64,000 bases of DNA from Rhizobacter koreensis (GTDB lineage Bacteria > Pseudomonadota > Gammaproteobacteria > Burkholderiales > Burkholderiaceae_C). Both the position numbers and the translations under genes were made by a program. The DNA lies in assembly GCF_013366375.1 (NCBI RefSeq), contig NZ_JABWMJ010000002.1, positions 62,001 through 126,000 of the forward strand. Direction: 5' to 3'. The notes below the pieces were generated by a model, which worked only from the letters and a program-made list of their open reading frames with translations, was not told the DNA's origin and made no database searches. Below, one piece after another: positions 1 through 10,346 of the stretch (the first letter of the stretch is position 1; the number at the start of each line of letters is the position of its first letter).

Positions 1-302
1 CGGTGCCGGCTCGGCTCGACCGTGCCACCGAGCTGCACCGCCATCGCGAACATGCCGTAGCAGATGCCGAGCACCGGAACGCCGAGATCCCACACCGCCT
101 GCGGCGCGCGCAGGTCGTGCGCCTCGTAGGTCGACGCGTGGCTGCCGGACAGGATGATCCCCTTGGGCGCGAACTCGCGGACGAACGCGTCGCTGACGTC
201 GTTGGGATGAATCTCGCAGTAAACGTGCGCCTCGCGGATGCGGCGGGCGATCAGCTGGGTCACCTGCGAGCCGAAATCGAGGATGAGGATCTTGTCGTGC
301 AT
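1..302 (-). CDS. guaA: GMP synthase (glutamine-hydrolysing), N-terminal part, cut by window edge
   Basis: GuaA converts XMP to GMP with glutamine and ATP, the last step of guanine nucleotide synthesis. Only about 100 N-terminal residues are visible, covering the start of the class I glutamine amidotransferase domain. They include the opening [18 protein letters not shown], the GSHASTYE segment, and the nucleophile region GICYGM with Cys81. The residue after GICYGM is Phe, where GuaA and other class I amidotransferases normally have Gln. The ATG lies 13 bases after the MFS stop codon, so the gene reads as the third member of a guaB-MFS-guaA run. The identity is secure; the rest of the gene lies outside the window. 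Confidence 0.93.
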   Translation of the reverse strand, partial: MHDKILILDFGSQVTQLIARRIREAHVYCEIHPNDVSDAFVREFAPKGIILSGSHASTYEAHDLRAPQAVWDLGVPVLGICYGMFAMAVQLGGTVEPSRH

Positions 303-315
303 GGTCGGTCGGCTG

Positions 316-1674
316 TCAGGCCGTCGGGGAAGACGCGGTGGGCTGGGCAACGCCGCCTGCCGCGAGGCGCGCGCGCCGCAGGCGCCGGAACTGGACCCAC
401 GCCAGCGCCAGCGCCGCGAACTGGAGCAGCGCACAGAAGTAGAACGGGGCGCCGATGCGCCAGTCGCCGCGCGGCAGGTGCGACACCGCACCGAGCAGCG
501 GGGCCGCGAACATCGGCGCGATCACCGCCATCAGGCTGTTGAGACCGCCGACCGCGCCGAGCGTGCGGCCCTGCGTGGCGGGATCGGCGGCGCCGGAGAT
601 GATGCTCTGGATCGACGCGGTCACGGTGAAACCGAGCAGGTTCACGAAGATCACCGCGACCATCATCCAGCCTTGCGGGACCACGCCGTAGAGCACGTAC
701 GCCAGCGTCGACGACACGAGCCCCCAGATCGCGAGGCGCTGCGGCGAGAAGCGCTTGAGCAGGCGGCCGAGCAACACGCCCTGCACCAGTGCCGAGGCGA
801 TGCCGACCGCGAACATCGACCAGCCGTTCTCGAGCGGCCCCCAGCCGAACTTGAAGGTGGTGTAGAGCACCCAGCTCGTGTAGAGCACGAACTGCGCGAG
901 GCCGCTGAACGCGATCACCGCGACCAGCAGGCCGACGCCCTTGAGCTGGCCGAGGCGCAGCAGCGACGCCAGCGGGTTGATGGCGCGCCAGCCGAAGCGG
1001 CGCCGGCGCTCGGGCGGCAGCGACTCGGGCAGCACGAACCAGCCGTAGGCGAAGTTGAGCAGCGCCAGCACGCCGGCCGCGTAGAACGGCAGGTGCACGT
1101 CGATCTGCCCGAGCACGCCGCCCATCACCGGACCGAGGATGAAGCCGATCCCGAACATCGCGCCGATGAGGCCGAAGCGGCGCGCGCGCTGCTCGGGCGG
1201 CGTGATGTCGGCGACGTAGGCGTTGGCGACCGCCGCGTTCGACTGCATCGCCCCGCTGAACACGCGCACCAGGATCAGCATCCAGAGCGCGGTCGCCATG
1301 GCGGTGACGAAGAAGCTGAGCGCGAGCGCGAAGAAGCCGAGCAGCAGCACCGGTCGGCGGCCGTAGCGGTCGGACAGCGCGCCGAGCAGCGGCGAGGTGA
1401 CGAAGTTCGCGAGGCTGAAGGTAAAGGTGGTGACGCCGAACCACCATGCCTGGTCGGCGGTCGACCCGGTGAAGGTGCCGACCAGCACCGGCAGCACCGG
1501 AATGATCAGACCGATCGACACCATGTCGATCAGCACCGTCAGCATGATGAACGGCATCGCCGCCGCGCGCGACGCGACGCGCGACTCGGCGGCCGGCGCC
1601 GGGGCGAGCGGCGCGCTCGCCGGCAACGAAGCGCCGGGCGCCGCGGCGGCGGACGAGTCGGGTTGCGCGTTCAC
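316..1674 (-). CDS. MFS efflux transporter of the TCR/Tet type
   Basis: This 452-residue protein is a 12-helix major facilitator antiporter, probably exporting a drug or metabolite in exchange for protons. After a disordered Ala/Pro-rich N-terminus of about 38 residues, the first helix begins at [18 protein letters not shown]. The loop 2-3 signature [14 protein letters not shown] (about 98-111) is the classic MFS motif A, and the second half starts near the [10 protein letters not shown] loop. The sequence most resembles the TetA/TCR subfamily. That resemblance does not prove tetracycline is a substrate. The gene sits between guaB (28-base gap) and guaA (13-base gap), so it is probably co-transcribed with purine genes. 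A later start at Met40 is possible. Confidence 0.85.
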   Translation of the reverse strand: MNAQPDSSAAAAPGASLPASAPLAPAPAAESRVASRAAAMPFIMLTVLIDMVSIGLIIPVLPVLVGTFTGSTADQAWWFGVTTFTFSLANFVTSPLLGALSDRYGRRPVLLLGFFALALSFFVTAMATALWMLILVRVFSGAMQSNAAVANAYVADITPPEQRARRFGLIGAMFGIGFILGPVMGGVLGQIDVHLPFYAAGVLALLNFAYGWFVLPESLPPERRRRFGWRAINPLASLLRLGQLKGVGLLVAVIAFSGLAQFVLYTSWVLYTTFKFGWGPLENGWSMFAVGIASALVQGVLLGRLLKRFSPQRLAIWGLVSSTLAYVLYGVVPQGWMMVAVIFVNLLGFTVTASIQSIISGAADPATQGRTLGAVGGLNSLMAVIAPMFAAPLLGAVSHLPRGDWRIGAPFYFCALLQFAALALAWVQFRRLRRARLAAGGVAQPTASSPTA

Positions 1675-1702
1675 CGCGCCGCGGAGCGCTGCGCCACGCG
1701 CC

Positions 1703-3172
<1,470 letters not shown>

Positions 3173-3198
3173 CGGAACGGCCCTGGACGCAAAAGCGA

Positions 3199-3204
3199 AT
3201 TATA
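3199..3204 (-). promoter_or_regulatory. -10 box (TATAAT) upstream of guaB
   Basis: The minus strand reads TATAATTCGC, a perfect -10 hexamer about 27 bases before the guaB ATG. No convincing -35 hexamer is seen at 16-18 bases spacing. Confidence 0.55.
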
Positions 3205-3314
3205 GGGAGGGCGCCACAAACATCCCTTTCCGGGGGGCTCGGACAGCGCTGCCGGCGAGGGGTGCGCCGCTACACTGCCAGGCTTGTCCTTGCGGTCGAT
3301 TCGTGGGTGGAGCG

Positions 3315-3854
3315 ATGGCCCGAAAGTTCTCGATGGTGTTGGTCGGCGCCGTGGCGCTCGCGCTCGCATTCCCGGCTGCGGCGCAGTGGAAGTGGCGCGA
3401 CGGCAGCGGCCGCACGCAGTACAGCGACCTGCCGCCGCCGCCCGGCACGCCGGAGCAGAACATCCTGAGCCGGCCGGCTGCGCAACGCCGCACCGAAGCC
3501 GCGCGTCAGCCCGCGGCGGTCGCCGCGGCCACACCTGCAGCGGCGGCGACGTCGGGCACGGTCGACCCCGCTGCCAGCGCGCCGCTCGCCCCCAAGGGCG
3601 CCGACGCCGAGCTCGAGGCGCGCCGCAAGAAGGCCGAGCAGGAGCAGCAGGCCAAGGCCAAGGCCGAGGAAACGCGGCTCGCCGCCGCGCGTGCCGAGAA
3701 CTGCACCCGCGCGCGCAGTCAGCTGCAGACGCTCGAAAGCGGCATGCGCGTCGCCCGCATGAACGACAAGGGCGAGCGCGAGTTCCTCGACGACAGGGCG
3801 CGCGGCGACGAGGCGCGCCGCACGCAGGCGATCATCGCGAGCGACTGCAAGTAG
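3315..3854 (+). CDS. DUF4124 domain-containing exported protein
   Basis: This 179-residue protein has a signal peptide ([20 protein letters not shown], cleaved near AAAQW). A short DUF4124 domain follows, recognised by [19 protein letters not shown]. After that comes an Ala-rich linker, then a charged helical stretch rich in Lys, Glu and Ala (about 95-130) that looks like a coiled coil. DUF4124 proteins are common in betaproteobacterial envelopes and their function is unknown. The ATG was chosen because it starts the signal peptide; the reading frame stays open upstream without protein-like content. It is divergent from guaB, with 142 bases between the start codons. Confidence 0.85.
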   Translation: MARKFSMVLVGAVALALAFPAAAQWKWRDGSGRTQYSDLPPPPGTPEQNILSRPAAQRRTEAARQPAAVAAATPAAAATSGTVDPAASAPLAPKGADAELEARRKKAEQEQQAKAKAEETRLAAARAENCTRARSQLQTLESGMRVARMNDKGEREFLDDRARGDEARRTQAIIASDCK

Positions 3855-4059
3855 CAGCGCCGCGCGTCACGCCGCGCGCCCCCCGAAGGCGCGTCCGCGG
3901 CTGCCCTTCCGCAAGCATGGCATCTTCGGCTCACGCGAACGAACGATGACCGGCCGCGGCCGTGGCCGCGCGCCGCGACTGCGGCGCCGGGGTCGCGCGG
4001 GGAGTCGCTCAGGCGGCCGGAGCCCGCGCCGCAACCGCTGGAACCCGGCAGCTCCGAGC

Positions 4060-4371
4060 TCAGCGCCTTGCCTTCCGCTTGGCCGCGACCAGCGCCCGAT
4101 GCCGCGCGCGCCGCGCGTCCTTCGGGTCGGCCGCGAGCGGCCGGTAGATCTCGACGCGGTCGCCAGCGCTGACCGGCGCTTCCGGGCCGCACGCACGACC
4201 CCAGATGCCGACGCGCTGTCGGTCGAGGTCGATCATCGGGTGGCGCTCGAGCACGCCGCTGGCGCGGATCGCGTCCACGACGCTGGCGCCGGGCGCCACC
4301 AGGACCTGGCTGCGGTCGACCTCGCGTGGCGCGGGGCTGAACACCACCTCGACCGCGAAAGCGGGTGTCAC
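4060..4371 (-). CDS. ratB: RnfH family protein (RatB, UPF0125)
   Basis: This small 103-residue ubiquitin-like (beta-grasp) protein of the RnfH/RatB family has a GTG start one base after the ratA stop codon, so translation is probably coupled. Family landmarks are the N-terminal strand VEVVFSP, the segment QVLVAPGASVVDAIRASG, and VGIWGRACGPEAPVSAGDRV followed by EIYRPLAADPKDARR. The C-terminus is strongly basic. RatB is named as the partner of RatA in E. coli, but its biochemical role is not established. The same gene pair next to smpB is conserved in many proteobacteria. Confidence 0.9.
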   Translation of the reverse strand: MTPAFAVEVVFSPAPREVDRSQVLVAPGASVVDAIRASGVLERHPMIDLDRQRVGIWGRACGPEAPVSAGDRVEIYRPLAADPKDARRARHRALVAAKRKARR

Positions 4372-4372
4372 G

Positions 4373-4834
4373 CTAGCGCGCGCCGTAGACCTGCTCGGCG
4401 CGCTTGACGAAGGCGTCGACGAAGGTGTTGGCGATGCGATCGAACACCGGGCTGATGACCGCCTCGAGCGCGAAGTTCGCGAACGCGTAGCGCAGTTCGA
4501 ACTCGATCTTGCAACCCTCGCTCGGGCCGGCGCCGAGCGGCGGCAGCGCGATCGGGATGAAGCGCCAGGTGCCGTCGAGCATCGAGAACGGCCCGTCGAC
4601 CAGGCCGACATGCACCGATGTATCGCGGACCTGCGTGTTGCGCGTCGTGAAGGCGTGGCGCAGGCCCGAGAACGCGAGGTGCAGGCGCGCGGTGAGCCCG
4701 TGCTCGTCGCGCTCGATGATCTCGGCACGTTCGCACCACGGCAGGAACTGCGGGTACTGCTCGACCGCCGTGACCAGCTCGTAGATCTCGTGCGGCGAGT
4801 ACCAGAGCAGGACCGACTTCTTGACGTGCTTCAT
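4373..4834 (-). CDS. ratA: RatA / COQ10-like START-domain protein
   Basis: This 153-residue member of the polyketide cyclase/START superfamily is related to mitochondrial COQ10 and E. coli RatA. COQ10 binds ubiquinone; E. coli RatA was reported to block 70S ribosome assembly. Family marks are [16 protein letters not shown] at the N-terminus, [13 protein letters not shown], and the C-terminal helix [21 protein letters not shown]. The ATG giving MKHVKKS was chosen over one nine codons upstream because the family starts here. This ATG lies inside an inverted repeat that also carries a -10 box on each strand, so the message may be nearly leaderless. smpB is divergent. Confidence 0.92.
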   Translation of the reverse strand: MKHVKKSVLLWYSPHEIYELVTAVEQYPQFLPWCERAEIIERDEHGLTARLHLAFSGLRHAFTTRNTQVRDTSVHVGLVDGPFSMLDGTWRFIPIALPPLGAGPSEGCKIEFELRYAFANFALEAVISPVFDRIANTFVDAFVKRAEQVYGAR

Positions 4835-4853
4835 ACAATCGCCAAATTGTATG
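4832..4853. promoter_or_regulatory. Inverted repeat with overlapping divergent -10 boxes, ratA/smpB
   Basis: CATACAAT (4832-4839) and ATTGTATG (4846-4853) are perfect 8-base inverted arms around CGCCAA. Each strand reads TACAAT, a good -10 box, so the two promoters point away from each other. The ratA start codon forms the end of one arm; the other arm ends in an unused upstream ATG in the smpB frame. Confidence 0.6.
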
Positions 4854-4886
4854 AGCGGCACTTTGCTGCCCTCGAAGCCCTACCCC

Positions 4887-5351
4887 ATGTCCATCGCCGA
4901 GAACCGCCGCGCCCGCTTCGACTATCACATCGAGGAGAAACACGAGGCCGGGATGGTGCTGCAGGGCTGGGAGATCAAGGCCATCCGCGCCGGCCAGGTC
5001 CAGCTCACCGACGGCTACGTCGTCATCCGCGACGGCGAGCTCTACCTCATCGGTTGTCGAATCAACGCGCTGCGCAGCGCGTCGACCCACGTCTCGCCCG
5101 AAGCCGACCGCACCAAGAAGCTGCTTCTGCGCAAGGACGAGATCCGGCGCCTCATCGGCAAGGTCGAGCAGCGCGGCTTCACGCTGGTGCCGCTCGACCT
5201 GCACTACAAGGGCGGCCGCGTGAAGGCCGAGATCGCGCTGGCCAAGGGCAAGGCCGAACACGACAAGCGCAACACCGAGAAGGAGCGCGACTGGGACCGC
5301 GAGAAGGGACGCCTGATGCGCCACAAGGTCTCGTCCAAGCCGCGCGGGTGA
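4887..5351 (+). CDS. smpB: SsrA-binding protein SmpB
   Basis: SmpB binds tmRNA and delivers it to stalled ribosomes for trans-translation. The 154-residue length is typical. Visible features are the beta-barrel core with [18 protein letters not shown], the RNA-binding surface around [17 protein letters not shown] and [19 protein letters not shown], and the basic C-terminal tail ending in KVSSKPRG, which enters the mRNA channel. The ATG of [14 protein letters not shown] matches the family start; an in-frame ATG at 4851 would add 12 residues. A P450 gene begins within 10 bases downstream. Confidence 0.95.
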   Translation: MSIAENRRARFDYHIEEKHEAGMVLQGWEIKAIRAGQVQLTDGYVVIRDGELYLIGCRINALRSASTHVSPEADRTKKLLLRKDEIRRLIGKVEQRGFTLVPLDLHYKGGRVKAEIALAKGKAEHDKRNTEKERDWDREKGRLMRHKVSSKPRG

Positions 5352-5355
5352 GACG

Positions 5356-6795
5356 GTGGACATGAAGGCGGGCGCCGGCGCCGCGATCCTGCGCGAGATC
5401 GACGACCTGCCCGGTCCGCGCAGCTGGCCGTTCTTCGGCAGCCTGCTGCAGGTCGACCCGCCACGCATCCACCAGAACGTCGAAGCGTGGGCGCGCAGCT
5501 ACGGGCCGTTCTTTCGCCTGCGCCTCGGGCGCTACACGCTGCTGGTCGTCGCCGACCACGAGGCTTATGCGGCGGCGCTGCGCGACCGCCCCGAGGGCTT
5601 CCGGCGCATTCCCAAGCTCGCGCGCATCAGCGACGAAATGGGCATCCAGCCCGGCGTCTTCAACGCCGAAGGCGACGACTGGCGGCGCCAGCGCCGGGTC
5701 GTCATGGCCGGCTTCGATCCGCGCCGGCTCAAGGCCTACTTCCCGTCGCTCGTGAAGGTGACGCGACGGCTCGAAGCGCGCTGGCGGCGCGCCGCGGCGA
5801 CCGGAGCGCCGATCGACCTGCAAGGCGACCTGATGCGCTTCACGGTCGACGCCATCTCGGGGCTCGCGTTCGGCAACGACTTCAACACGCTGGAGTCGGA
5901 CGACGACATCATCCAGCGTCACCTCGACAAGATCTTTCCGGCGTTCGCGCACCGCCTGATCGCGCCGGTCGCGACCTGGCGCTACTGGAAGAGCCGCGCC
6001 GACCGCGAGCTCGAGCGCAGCGTCGCCGCGGTGAACGAGGCGATCGCCGGCTTCATCGCCGCGGCGCGCGAGCGGCTCGCCGCCGATCCCGCGCGGCGCG
6101 AGAACCCGCCGAACCTGCTCGAGGCGATGATCGTCGCGGCCGATGCCGATGCCGAGGCCGCGTGGACCGACCGCGACATCGCCGGCAACGTGATGACGAT
6201 GCTGCTCGCCGGCGAAGACACGACCGCCAACACGCTGGCCTGGATGATCTACCTGCTCGACCGCCACCCGGACCAGAAGGCACGTGCGGTCGAGGAAGCC
6301 GCCCGCCTCGGCCCGGTCGACGCCTGGACCTACGAGCGCGTCGCCGCGCCGGGCTATCTGGACGCCTGCGCGAACGAGACGATGCGCCTCAAGCCGGTCG
6401 CGCCGACCCTCCTGATGCAGGCGCTGCGCGACACCGTCATCGGCGACGTGCGGGTGCCCGCCCGGTCGGTGGTCTGGGGCGCGATGCGCAGCGACAACCT
6501 CAACGAGCGCTACTTTCCCGAGCCGCAGCGCTTCGATCCCGGGCGCTGGCTCGGCGGCGACCCGGCACGCGCGGCGAGCGCGCCGAGCCGCGTCTCGATG
6601 CCGTTCGGCGCCGGTCCGCGCGTCTGCCCGGGTCGTCAGCTCGCGATGCTCGAAATCAAGAGCGCGATGGCCATGCTTCTGAACACGTTCGAGATCGTCG
6701 GCGTCGACACGCCGGGCGGCGGCGAGGCGGTCGAGCACCTCGCGTTCACGATGGCGCCAGTAGGCCTGACGATGCGGCTGCGGGTGCGCGGCTGA
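5356..6795 (+). CDS. Cytochrome P450
   Basis: This 479-residue soluble P450 is probably a fatty-acid or hydrophobic-substrate hydroxylase of the CYP102/CYP4-like kind, judged from the N-terminal LPGPRSWPFFGSL hinge. The hallmarks are all present: the I-helix AGEDTT (about 285-290), the K-helix ExxR as ETMR (341-344), the PERF-like segment PQRFDPGRW, and the haem loop FGAGPRVCPGRQL with Cys424. There is no membrane anchor and no fused reductase, so it needs separate redox partners, which are not seen nearby. The start is either GTG 5356 or ATG 5362. It is only 4 bases from smpB and may be read from the same promoter. The substrate is unknown. Confidence 0.93.
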   Translation: MDMKAGAGAAILREIDDLPGPRSWPFFGSLLQVDPPRIHQNVEAWARSYGPFFRLRLGRYTLLVVADHEAYAAALRDRPEGFRRIPKLARISDEMGIQPGVFNAEGDDWRRQRRVVMAGFDPRRLKAYFPSLVKVTRRLEARWRRAAATGAPIDLQGDLMRFTVDAISGLAFGNDFNTLESDDDIIQRHLDKIFPAFAHRLIAPVATWRYWKSRADRELERSVAAVNEAIAGFIAAARERLAADPARRENPPNLLEAMIVAADADAEAAWTDRDIAGNVMTMLLAGEDTTANTLAWMIYLLDRHPDQKARAVEEAARLGPVDAWTYERVAAPGYLDACANETMRLKPVAPTLLMQALRDTVIGDVRVPARSVVWGAMRSDNLNERYFPEPQRFDPGRWLGGDPARAASAPSRVSMPFGAGPRVCPGRQLAMLEIKSAMAMLLNTFEIVGVDTPGGGEAVEHLAFTMAPVGLTMRLRVRG

Positions 6796-6799
6796 GCCT

Positions 6800-6815
6800 G
6801 CGCTCGGCCGAGCGC
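6800..6815. terminator. 16-base perfect palindrome between convergent P450 and PLP lyase genes
   Basis: GCGCTCGGCCGAGCGC is perfectly self-complementary and fills most of the 24-base gap between two stop codons. It could act as a two-way terminator or pause signal, but there is no T run on either side. Confidence 0.3.
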
Positions 6816-6819
6816 GCCC

Positions 6820-8139
6820 TCAGCGCGTCAACACGGCGAGCGCCTGCTCGCAGTCCGCGATCAGATCCTCGAGAGCCTCGAGCCCCACCGAGAAGCGCAC
6901 CAGCGTCGCGCCGCCGGGCGGCGCGCCGCGCAGCAGCGCAAGGTCGTACGGCACCACCAGGCTCACCGGCCCGGCCCACGAGTAGCCGATCCTGAAGAGG
7001 CGCAACGCATCGACGAAGGCATCGACCTGCCGCGCGTCGAAACGCGCGTCGAAGACCACCGAGAACAGGCCCGCCGCGCCGCCGCAGAGGCGCCGCCAGT
7101 GGTCGTGGCCGGGGCTGCCGGCGAGCGCCGGATGCAGCACCTGCGTCACCTCGGGGCGACCGCGCCACCACTCGGCGAGGGCACGCCCGGCACGGTCCTG
7201 CGCCGCGTAGCGCAGCGGCAGCGACGGCAGCGAGCGCAGCACGTGCTCGACGTCGTTGCCGCCGACGCCGAAGCCGATCCGCATGTGCGCGAACTTCAGC
7301 CGGAGGTGCAGCGTCTCGTCGCGCGTCGTCACCGACCCCATCAGCACGTCGCCACCGCCCGACGGGTACTTGGTGAGCGCCTGCATCGAAATGTCGACGC
7401 CGAGCGGCTCGCCGCCCTCGTTCGCGCCGATGCGGAACGGGTCGAACGCGATGCCGGCGCCCCAGGTGTTGTCGAGCGCGACCGTGACGCTGCGGCGGCG
7501 CGCGATCGCGATCAACGCCGCGAGGTCCGGGAACTCCATCGTCACCGAGCCCGCGGCCTCGAGCCACACGAGGCGCGTCGCCGGCGTGATCGCGGATTCG
7601 AGCGAGGCCGGCTCCTGCGGGTCGTAGAACGCGTGCGTGATGCCCCAGCCGGCGAGCTCGTGGCGCGCGAGCTCCTTGCTCGGGCCGTAGACGTTGTCGG
7701 GCAGCAGCACGTGGTCACCCGCCTTCAGCAGCGCCATGTCGATCAGCGCGATCGCCGCGAGGCCGCTCGGCACCAGCAGCGTGTGCAGGCCGCCCTCGAG
7801 CGTCGCAATGCGTGCCTCGAGCGTGAACGTGGTCGGCGTGCCGTGCAGGCCGTAGGTGTAGCCGGTCTTTTCGCGCCAGTTGCGCGCGCGCAGCGCGGCG
7901 ACGTTCGGGAAGATCACCGTCGACGCCTTGTGCACCGGCGGCTGCGGCGCGGCAAAGCCCGCCGGCGGGCAGTACGGATGGGCGATCAGCGCGGTGGCGG
8001 CCGGCGACGCCGGCGCCGCCGACGCGGTGTCGGGCGGCGCGGCGGGAACGCCCGGACCAGCCGCCGCTCCCGACGCTGCGCCGCTCCCGCCCGCCGGGCC
8101 GCCCGGCGCGGTCCCGGCCGCTCCGCCCTCGTCTGCCAT
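6820..8139 (-). CDS. metC: PLP-dependent Cys/Met metabolism lyase (cystathionine beta-lyase type)
   Basis: This 439-residue fold-type I PLP enzyme of the Cys/Met metabolism family most likely cleaves cystathionine to homocysteine. The first 55 residues are a Gly/Ala/Pro-rich extension that is not part of the fold. Core marks are KASTVIFPNVAAL, YTYGLHGTPTT, the cofactor-ring segment around TLLVPSGLAAIAL, LDNTWGAGIAFDPF, and the Schiff-base lysine in ALTKYPSGGGD. The ATG shares one base with the rimO stop codon (TGATG), so the two are translationally coupled. Family members with gamma-lyase or sulfhydrylase activity cannot be told apart by reading alone. Confidence 0.85.
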   Translation of the reverse strand: MADEGGAAGTAPGGPAGGSGAASGAAAGPGVPAAPPDTASAAPASPAATALIAHPYCPPAGFAAPQPPVHKASTVIFPNVAALRARNWREKTGYTYGLHGTPTTFTLEARIATLEGGLHTLLVPSGLAAIALIDMALLKAGDHVLLPDNVYGPSKELARHELAGWGITHAFYDPQEPASLESAITPATRLVWLEAAGSVTMEFPDLAALIAIARRRSVTVALDNTWGAGIAFDPFRIGANEGGEPLGVDISMQALTKYPSGGGDVLMGSVTTRDETLHLRLKFAHMRIGFGVGGNDVEHVLRSLPSLPLRYAAQDRAGRALAEWWRGRPEVTQVLHPALAGSPGHDHWRRLCGGAAGLFSVVFDARFDARQVDAFVDALRLFRIGYSWAGPVSLVVPYDLALLRGAPPGGATLVRFSVGLEALEDLIADCEQALAVLTR

Positions 8140-9554
8140 CAGGCGATCACGCCGACGAGGTCGTGGCCCTCGGTGCCGACGATGCGCACGCGGGCGAACT
8201 CGCCGACCTTGAGCGTCTTCGACGCTTTTTCGGGCGGCAGGATGCGCACCGTGCCGTCGATCTCGGGCGCGTCGGCGTAGCTGCGGCCGACGCCGCCCTT
8301 GCGACCGAGCGCGGGGGCCTTGTCGACCAGCACCTGCATGGTCGCGCCGACGCGGCGCTCGAGGCGCGCCGTCGACACCGCTTCGGCGACCGCCATGAAG
8401 CGCGCCCGCCGCTCCTCGCGCACCTCGAGCGGCAGCATGCCGGGCAGGTCGTTGGCGGCCGCGCCTGCCACCGGCGAATAGGCGAAGCAGCCGGCGCGGT
8501 CGATCCCGGCCTCGCGAACGAAGTCGAGCAGGTGCTCGAACTCGGCCTCGGTCTCGCCCGGGAAGCCGGCGATGAAGGTGCTGCGCACGACGAGTTCGGG
8601 GCAGACCTCGCGCCAGCGCTGCAGGCGCTCGAGGTTCCTCTCGCCGCTCGCCGGCCGCTTCATGCGCCGCAGCACGTCGGGGTGCGAGTGCTGGAACGGG
8701 ATGTCGAGATACGGCAGGATGCGCCCGCTCGCCATCAGCGGCAGGATCTGGTCGACGTGCGGGTACGGATAGACATAGTGCAGGCGCACCCACGCGCCGT
8801 GGCGCTCGGCGATGTCGGCGAGCCGCTCGCAGAGGTCGAGCATCTTGGTCTTCACCGGCCGCCCGGCCCAGAACCCGGTGCGGTAGGCGACGTCGACGCC
8901 GTACGCGCTGGTGTCCTGGCTGATCACCAGCAGTTCCTTGACGCCCGACTCGAACAACGCCTCGGCCTCGGCGAGCACGTCGCCGATCGGCCGCGACACC
9001 AGGTCGCCGCGCATGCTCGGGATGATGCAGAACGTGCAGCGGTGGTTGCAGCCCTCGCTGATCTTCAGATAGGCGTAGTGGCGCGGCGTGAGCTTGATGC
9101 CGACCGGCGACACCTGCGGCGGCGGCACCAGGTCGACGAACGGGTCGTGCTCGATCGGCGCGTGGCGGTGCACCGCGTCCATCACCTCGGCGGTCGCGTG
9201 CGGGCCGGTCACCGCCAGCACGCTCGGGTGGATCTCGCGCACCAGGTTGCCGCCGGCCTCGCCGGTCTTGGCGCCGAGGCAGCCGGTGACGATGACCTTG
9301 CCGTTCTCGGCGAGCGCGTCGCCGATCGTCTGCAGGCTCTCGGCGACCGCGTCGTCGATGAAGCCGCAGGTGTTGACGATCACCAGGTCGGCGCCGCCGA
9401 AGGTCTTGGAGGTGGCGTAGCCTTCGGCCCCGAGGCGGGTGAGGATCAGCTCCGAATCGGTCAGCGCCTTCGGGCAGCCGAGCGAGACGAAACCGATCTT
9501 GGGCGCGCCGGCACGCGGGGCGGCGACGGGCGCCTGAAGGGCTTCTTCGATCAT
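8139..9554 (-). CDS. rimO: Ribosomal protein S12 methylthiotransferase RimO
   Basis: RimO is a radical-SAM enzyme that adds a methylthio group to the conserved aspartate of ribosomal protein S12. The 471-residue protein shows the three-domain layout. The N-terminal MTTase domain has cluster cysteines in [25 protein letters not shown] and VTGCLGAK. The radical-SAM domain carries the CX3CX2C motif [15 protein letters not shown]. The C-terminal TRAM domain begins near [11 protein letters not shown]. The lyase gene downstream overlaps by one base; phaR lies 61 bases upstream on the same strand. Confidence 0.95.
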   Translation of the reverse strand: MIEEALQAPVAAPRAGAPKIGFVSLGCPKALTDSELILTRLGAEGYATSKTFGGADLVIVNTCGFIDDAVAESLQTIGDALAENGKVIVTGCLGAKTGEAGGNLVREIHPSVLAVTGPHATAEVMDAVHRHAPIEHDPFVDLVPPPQVSPVGIKLTPRHYAYLKISEGCNHRCTFCIIPSMRGDLVSRPIGDVLAEAEALFESGVKELLVISQDTSAYGVDVAYRTGFWAGRPVKTKMLDLCERLADIAERHGAWVRLHYVYPYPHVDQILPLMASGRILPYLDIPFQHSHPDVLRRMKRPASGERNLERLQRWREVCPELVVRSTFIAGFPGETEAEFEHLLDFVREAGIDRAGCFAYSPVAGAAANDLPGMLPLEVREERRARFMAVAEAVSTARLERRVGATMQVLVDKAPALGRKGGVGRSYADAPEIDGTVRILPPEKASKTLKVGEFARVRIVGTEGHDLVGVIA

Positions 9555-9615
9555 CCGGCGATTTTCGCCGATCGGACTCGCCGGAGCCCTCGCGCCCCGC
9601 AGAAGGCGCGCCCGC

Positions 9616-10209
9616 TCAGGGCTTCTCGCGCGGCGGCGGCTTGAGTCCGGGGATCGCCGGAAACAGCGTCTCGGCCTGCTTGGCGACCTGCTCCTGCATC
9701 TGCACGAACATGTTGCGCGACTGCTCGAGGTAGTTGCCCATCAGGTTCTGCACGATCGGCGCCTGCCCGTTGAGAAACTGCGCCCACATCTCGGGGTTCT
9801 GCGTCTTGGGGTCGTAGAGGCCCTTCGACTGCTCAGCGATGCGCGCCTGGATGTCGGTGAAGGTCTGCAGGTTCTTCTCGAGGTACGAGCCCATCATTCC
9901 CTGCATGGCGTGCCCGTAAAAACGGATGATCTGCGACAGCATCGACGTCGAGAAGATCGGCACGCCGCCGGTTTCCTCTTCCAGGATGATCTGCAGCAGG
10001 ATGCTGCGCGTCAGGTCCTCGTTGGTCTTGGCGTCGCGCACCTCGAACGCCTTGCCCGCGAGCACCATCTCCTTCACGTCGGCGAGCGTGATGTAGCTCG
10101 AGATCTCGGTGTCGTAGAGGCGGCGGTTCGGGTACTTCTTGAGGATGCGCGGTCCCTTGGGTCCGGACGAGCCGGCCTTGGGGGCGCCGGCGCGGCGGGT
10201 CTGGGCCAT
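9616..10209 (-). CDS. phaR: Polyhydroxyalkanoate synthesis repressor PhaR
   Basis: PhaR binds DNA and PHB granules and represses phasin and PHA genes when polymer is absent. The 197-residue protein has the N-terminal PHB/PHA accumulation regulator DNA-binding domain ([19 protein letters not shown]). The second conserved block includes [33 protein letters not shown] and [12 protein letters not shown] Gln-rich C-terminus follows. No PHA synthase or phasin gene is in the window, so its targets lie elsewhere. A -10 box (TAGAAT) sits about 33 bases before the ATG. Confidence 0.95.
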   Translation of the reverse strand: MAQTRRAGAPKAGSSGPKGPRILKKYPNRRLYDTEISSYITLADVKEMVLAGKAFEVRDAKTNEDLTRSILLQIILEEETGGVPIFSTSMLSQIIRFYGHAMQGMMGSYLEKNLQTFTDIQARIAEQSKGLYDPKTQNPEMWAQFLNGQAPIVQNLMGNYLEQSRNMFVQMQEQVAKQAETLFPAIPGLKPPPREKP

Positions 10210-10241
10210 GCGTTGTCAGCTCCGGGTGCGGGTGCCGGGCG

Positions 10242-10247
10242 ATTCTA
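10242..10247 (-). promoter_or_regulatory. -10 box (TAGAAT) upstream of phaR
   Basis: The minus strand reads CCTAGAATCGCC, a 5 of 6 match followed by the CGC context seen at other promoters in this window. The -35 region is not convincing. A GC hairpin (10270-10287) lies just upstream. Confidence 0.4.
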
Positions 10248-10346
10248 GGAGCCGGCCCCGCCCCACCCGGACGGGGGTTTCCCCGTCGCGCGGCAGGCCG
10301 CGATGTGCCCGCTGCCGCCGCGCCGGCGGTCCGCCCGCACGCCCGC

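Noticed and set aside
10270..10287. GACGGGG-GTTT-CCCCGTC hairpin after paaZ as a terminator
   Set aside because: No T run on either strand and 60 bases past the paaZ stop, close to the phaR promoter; role undecided.
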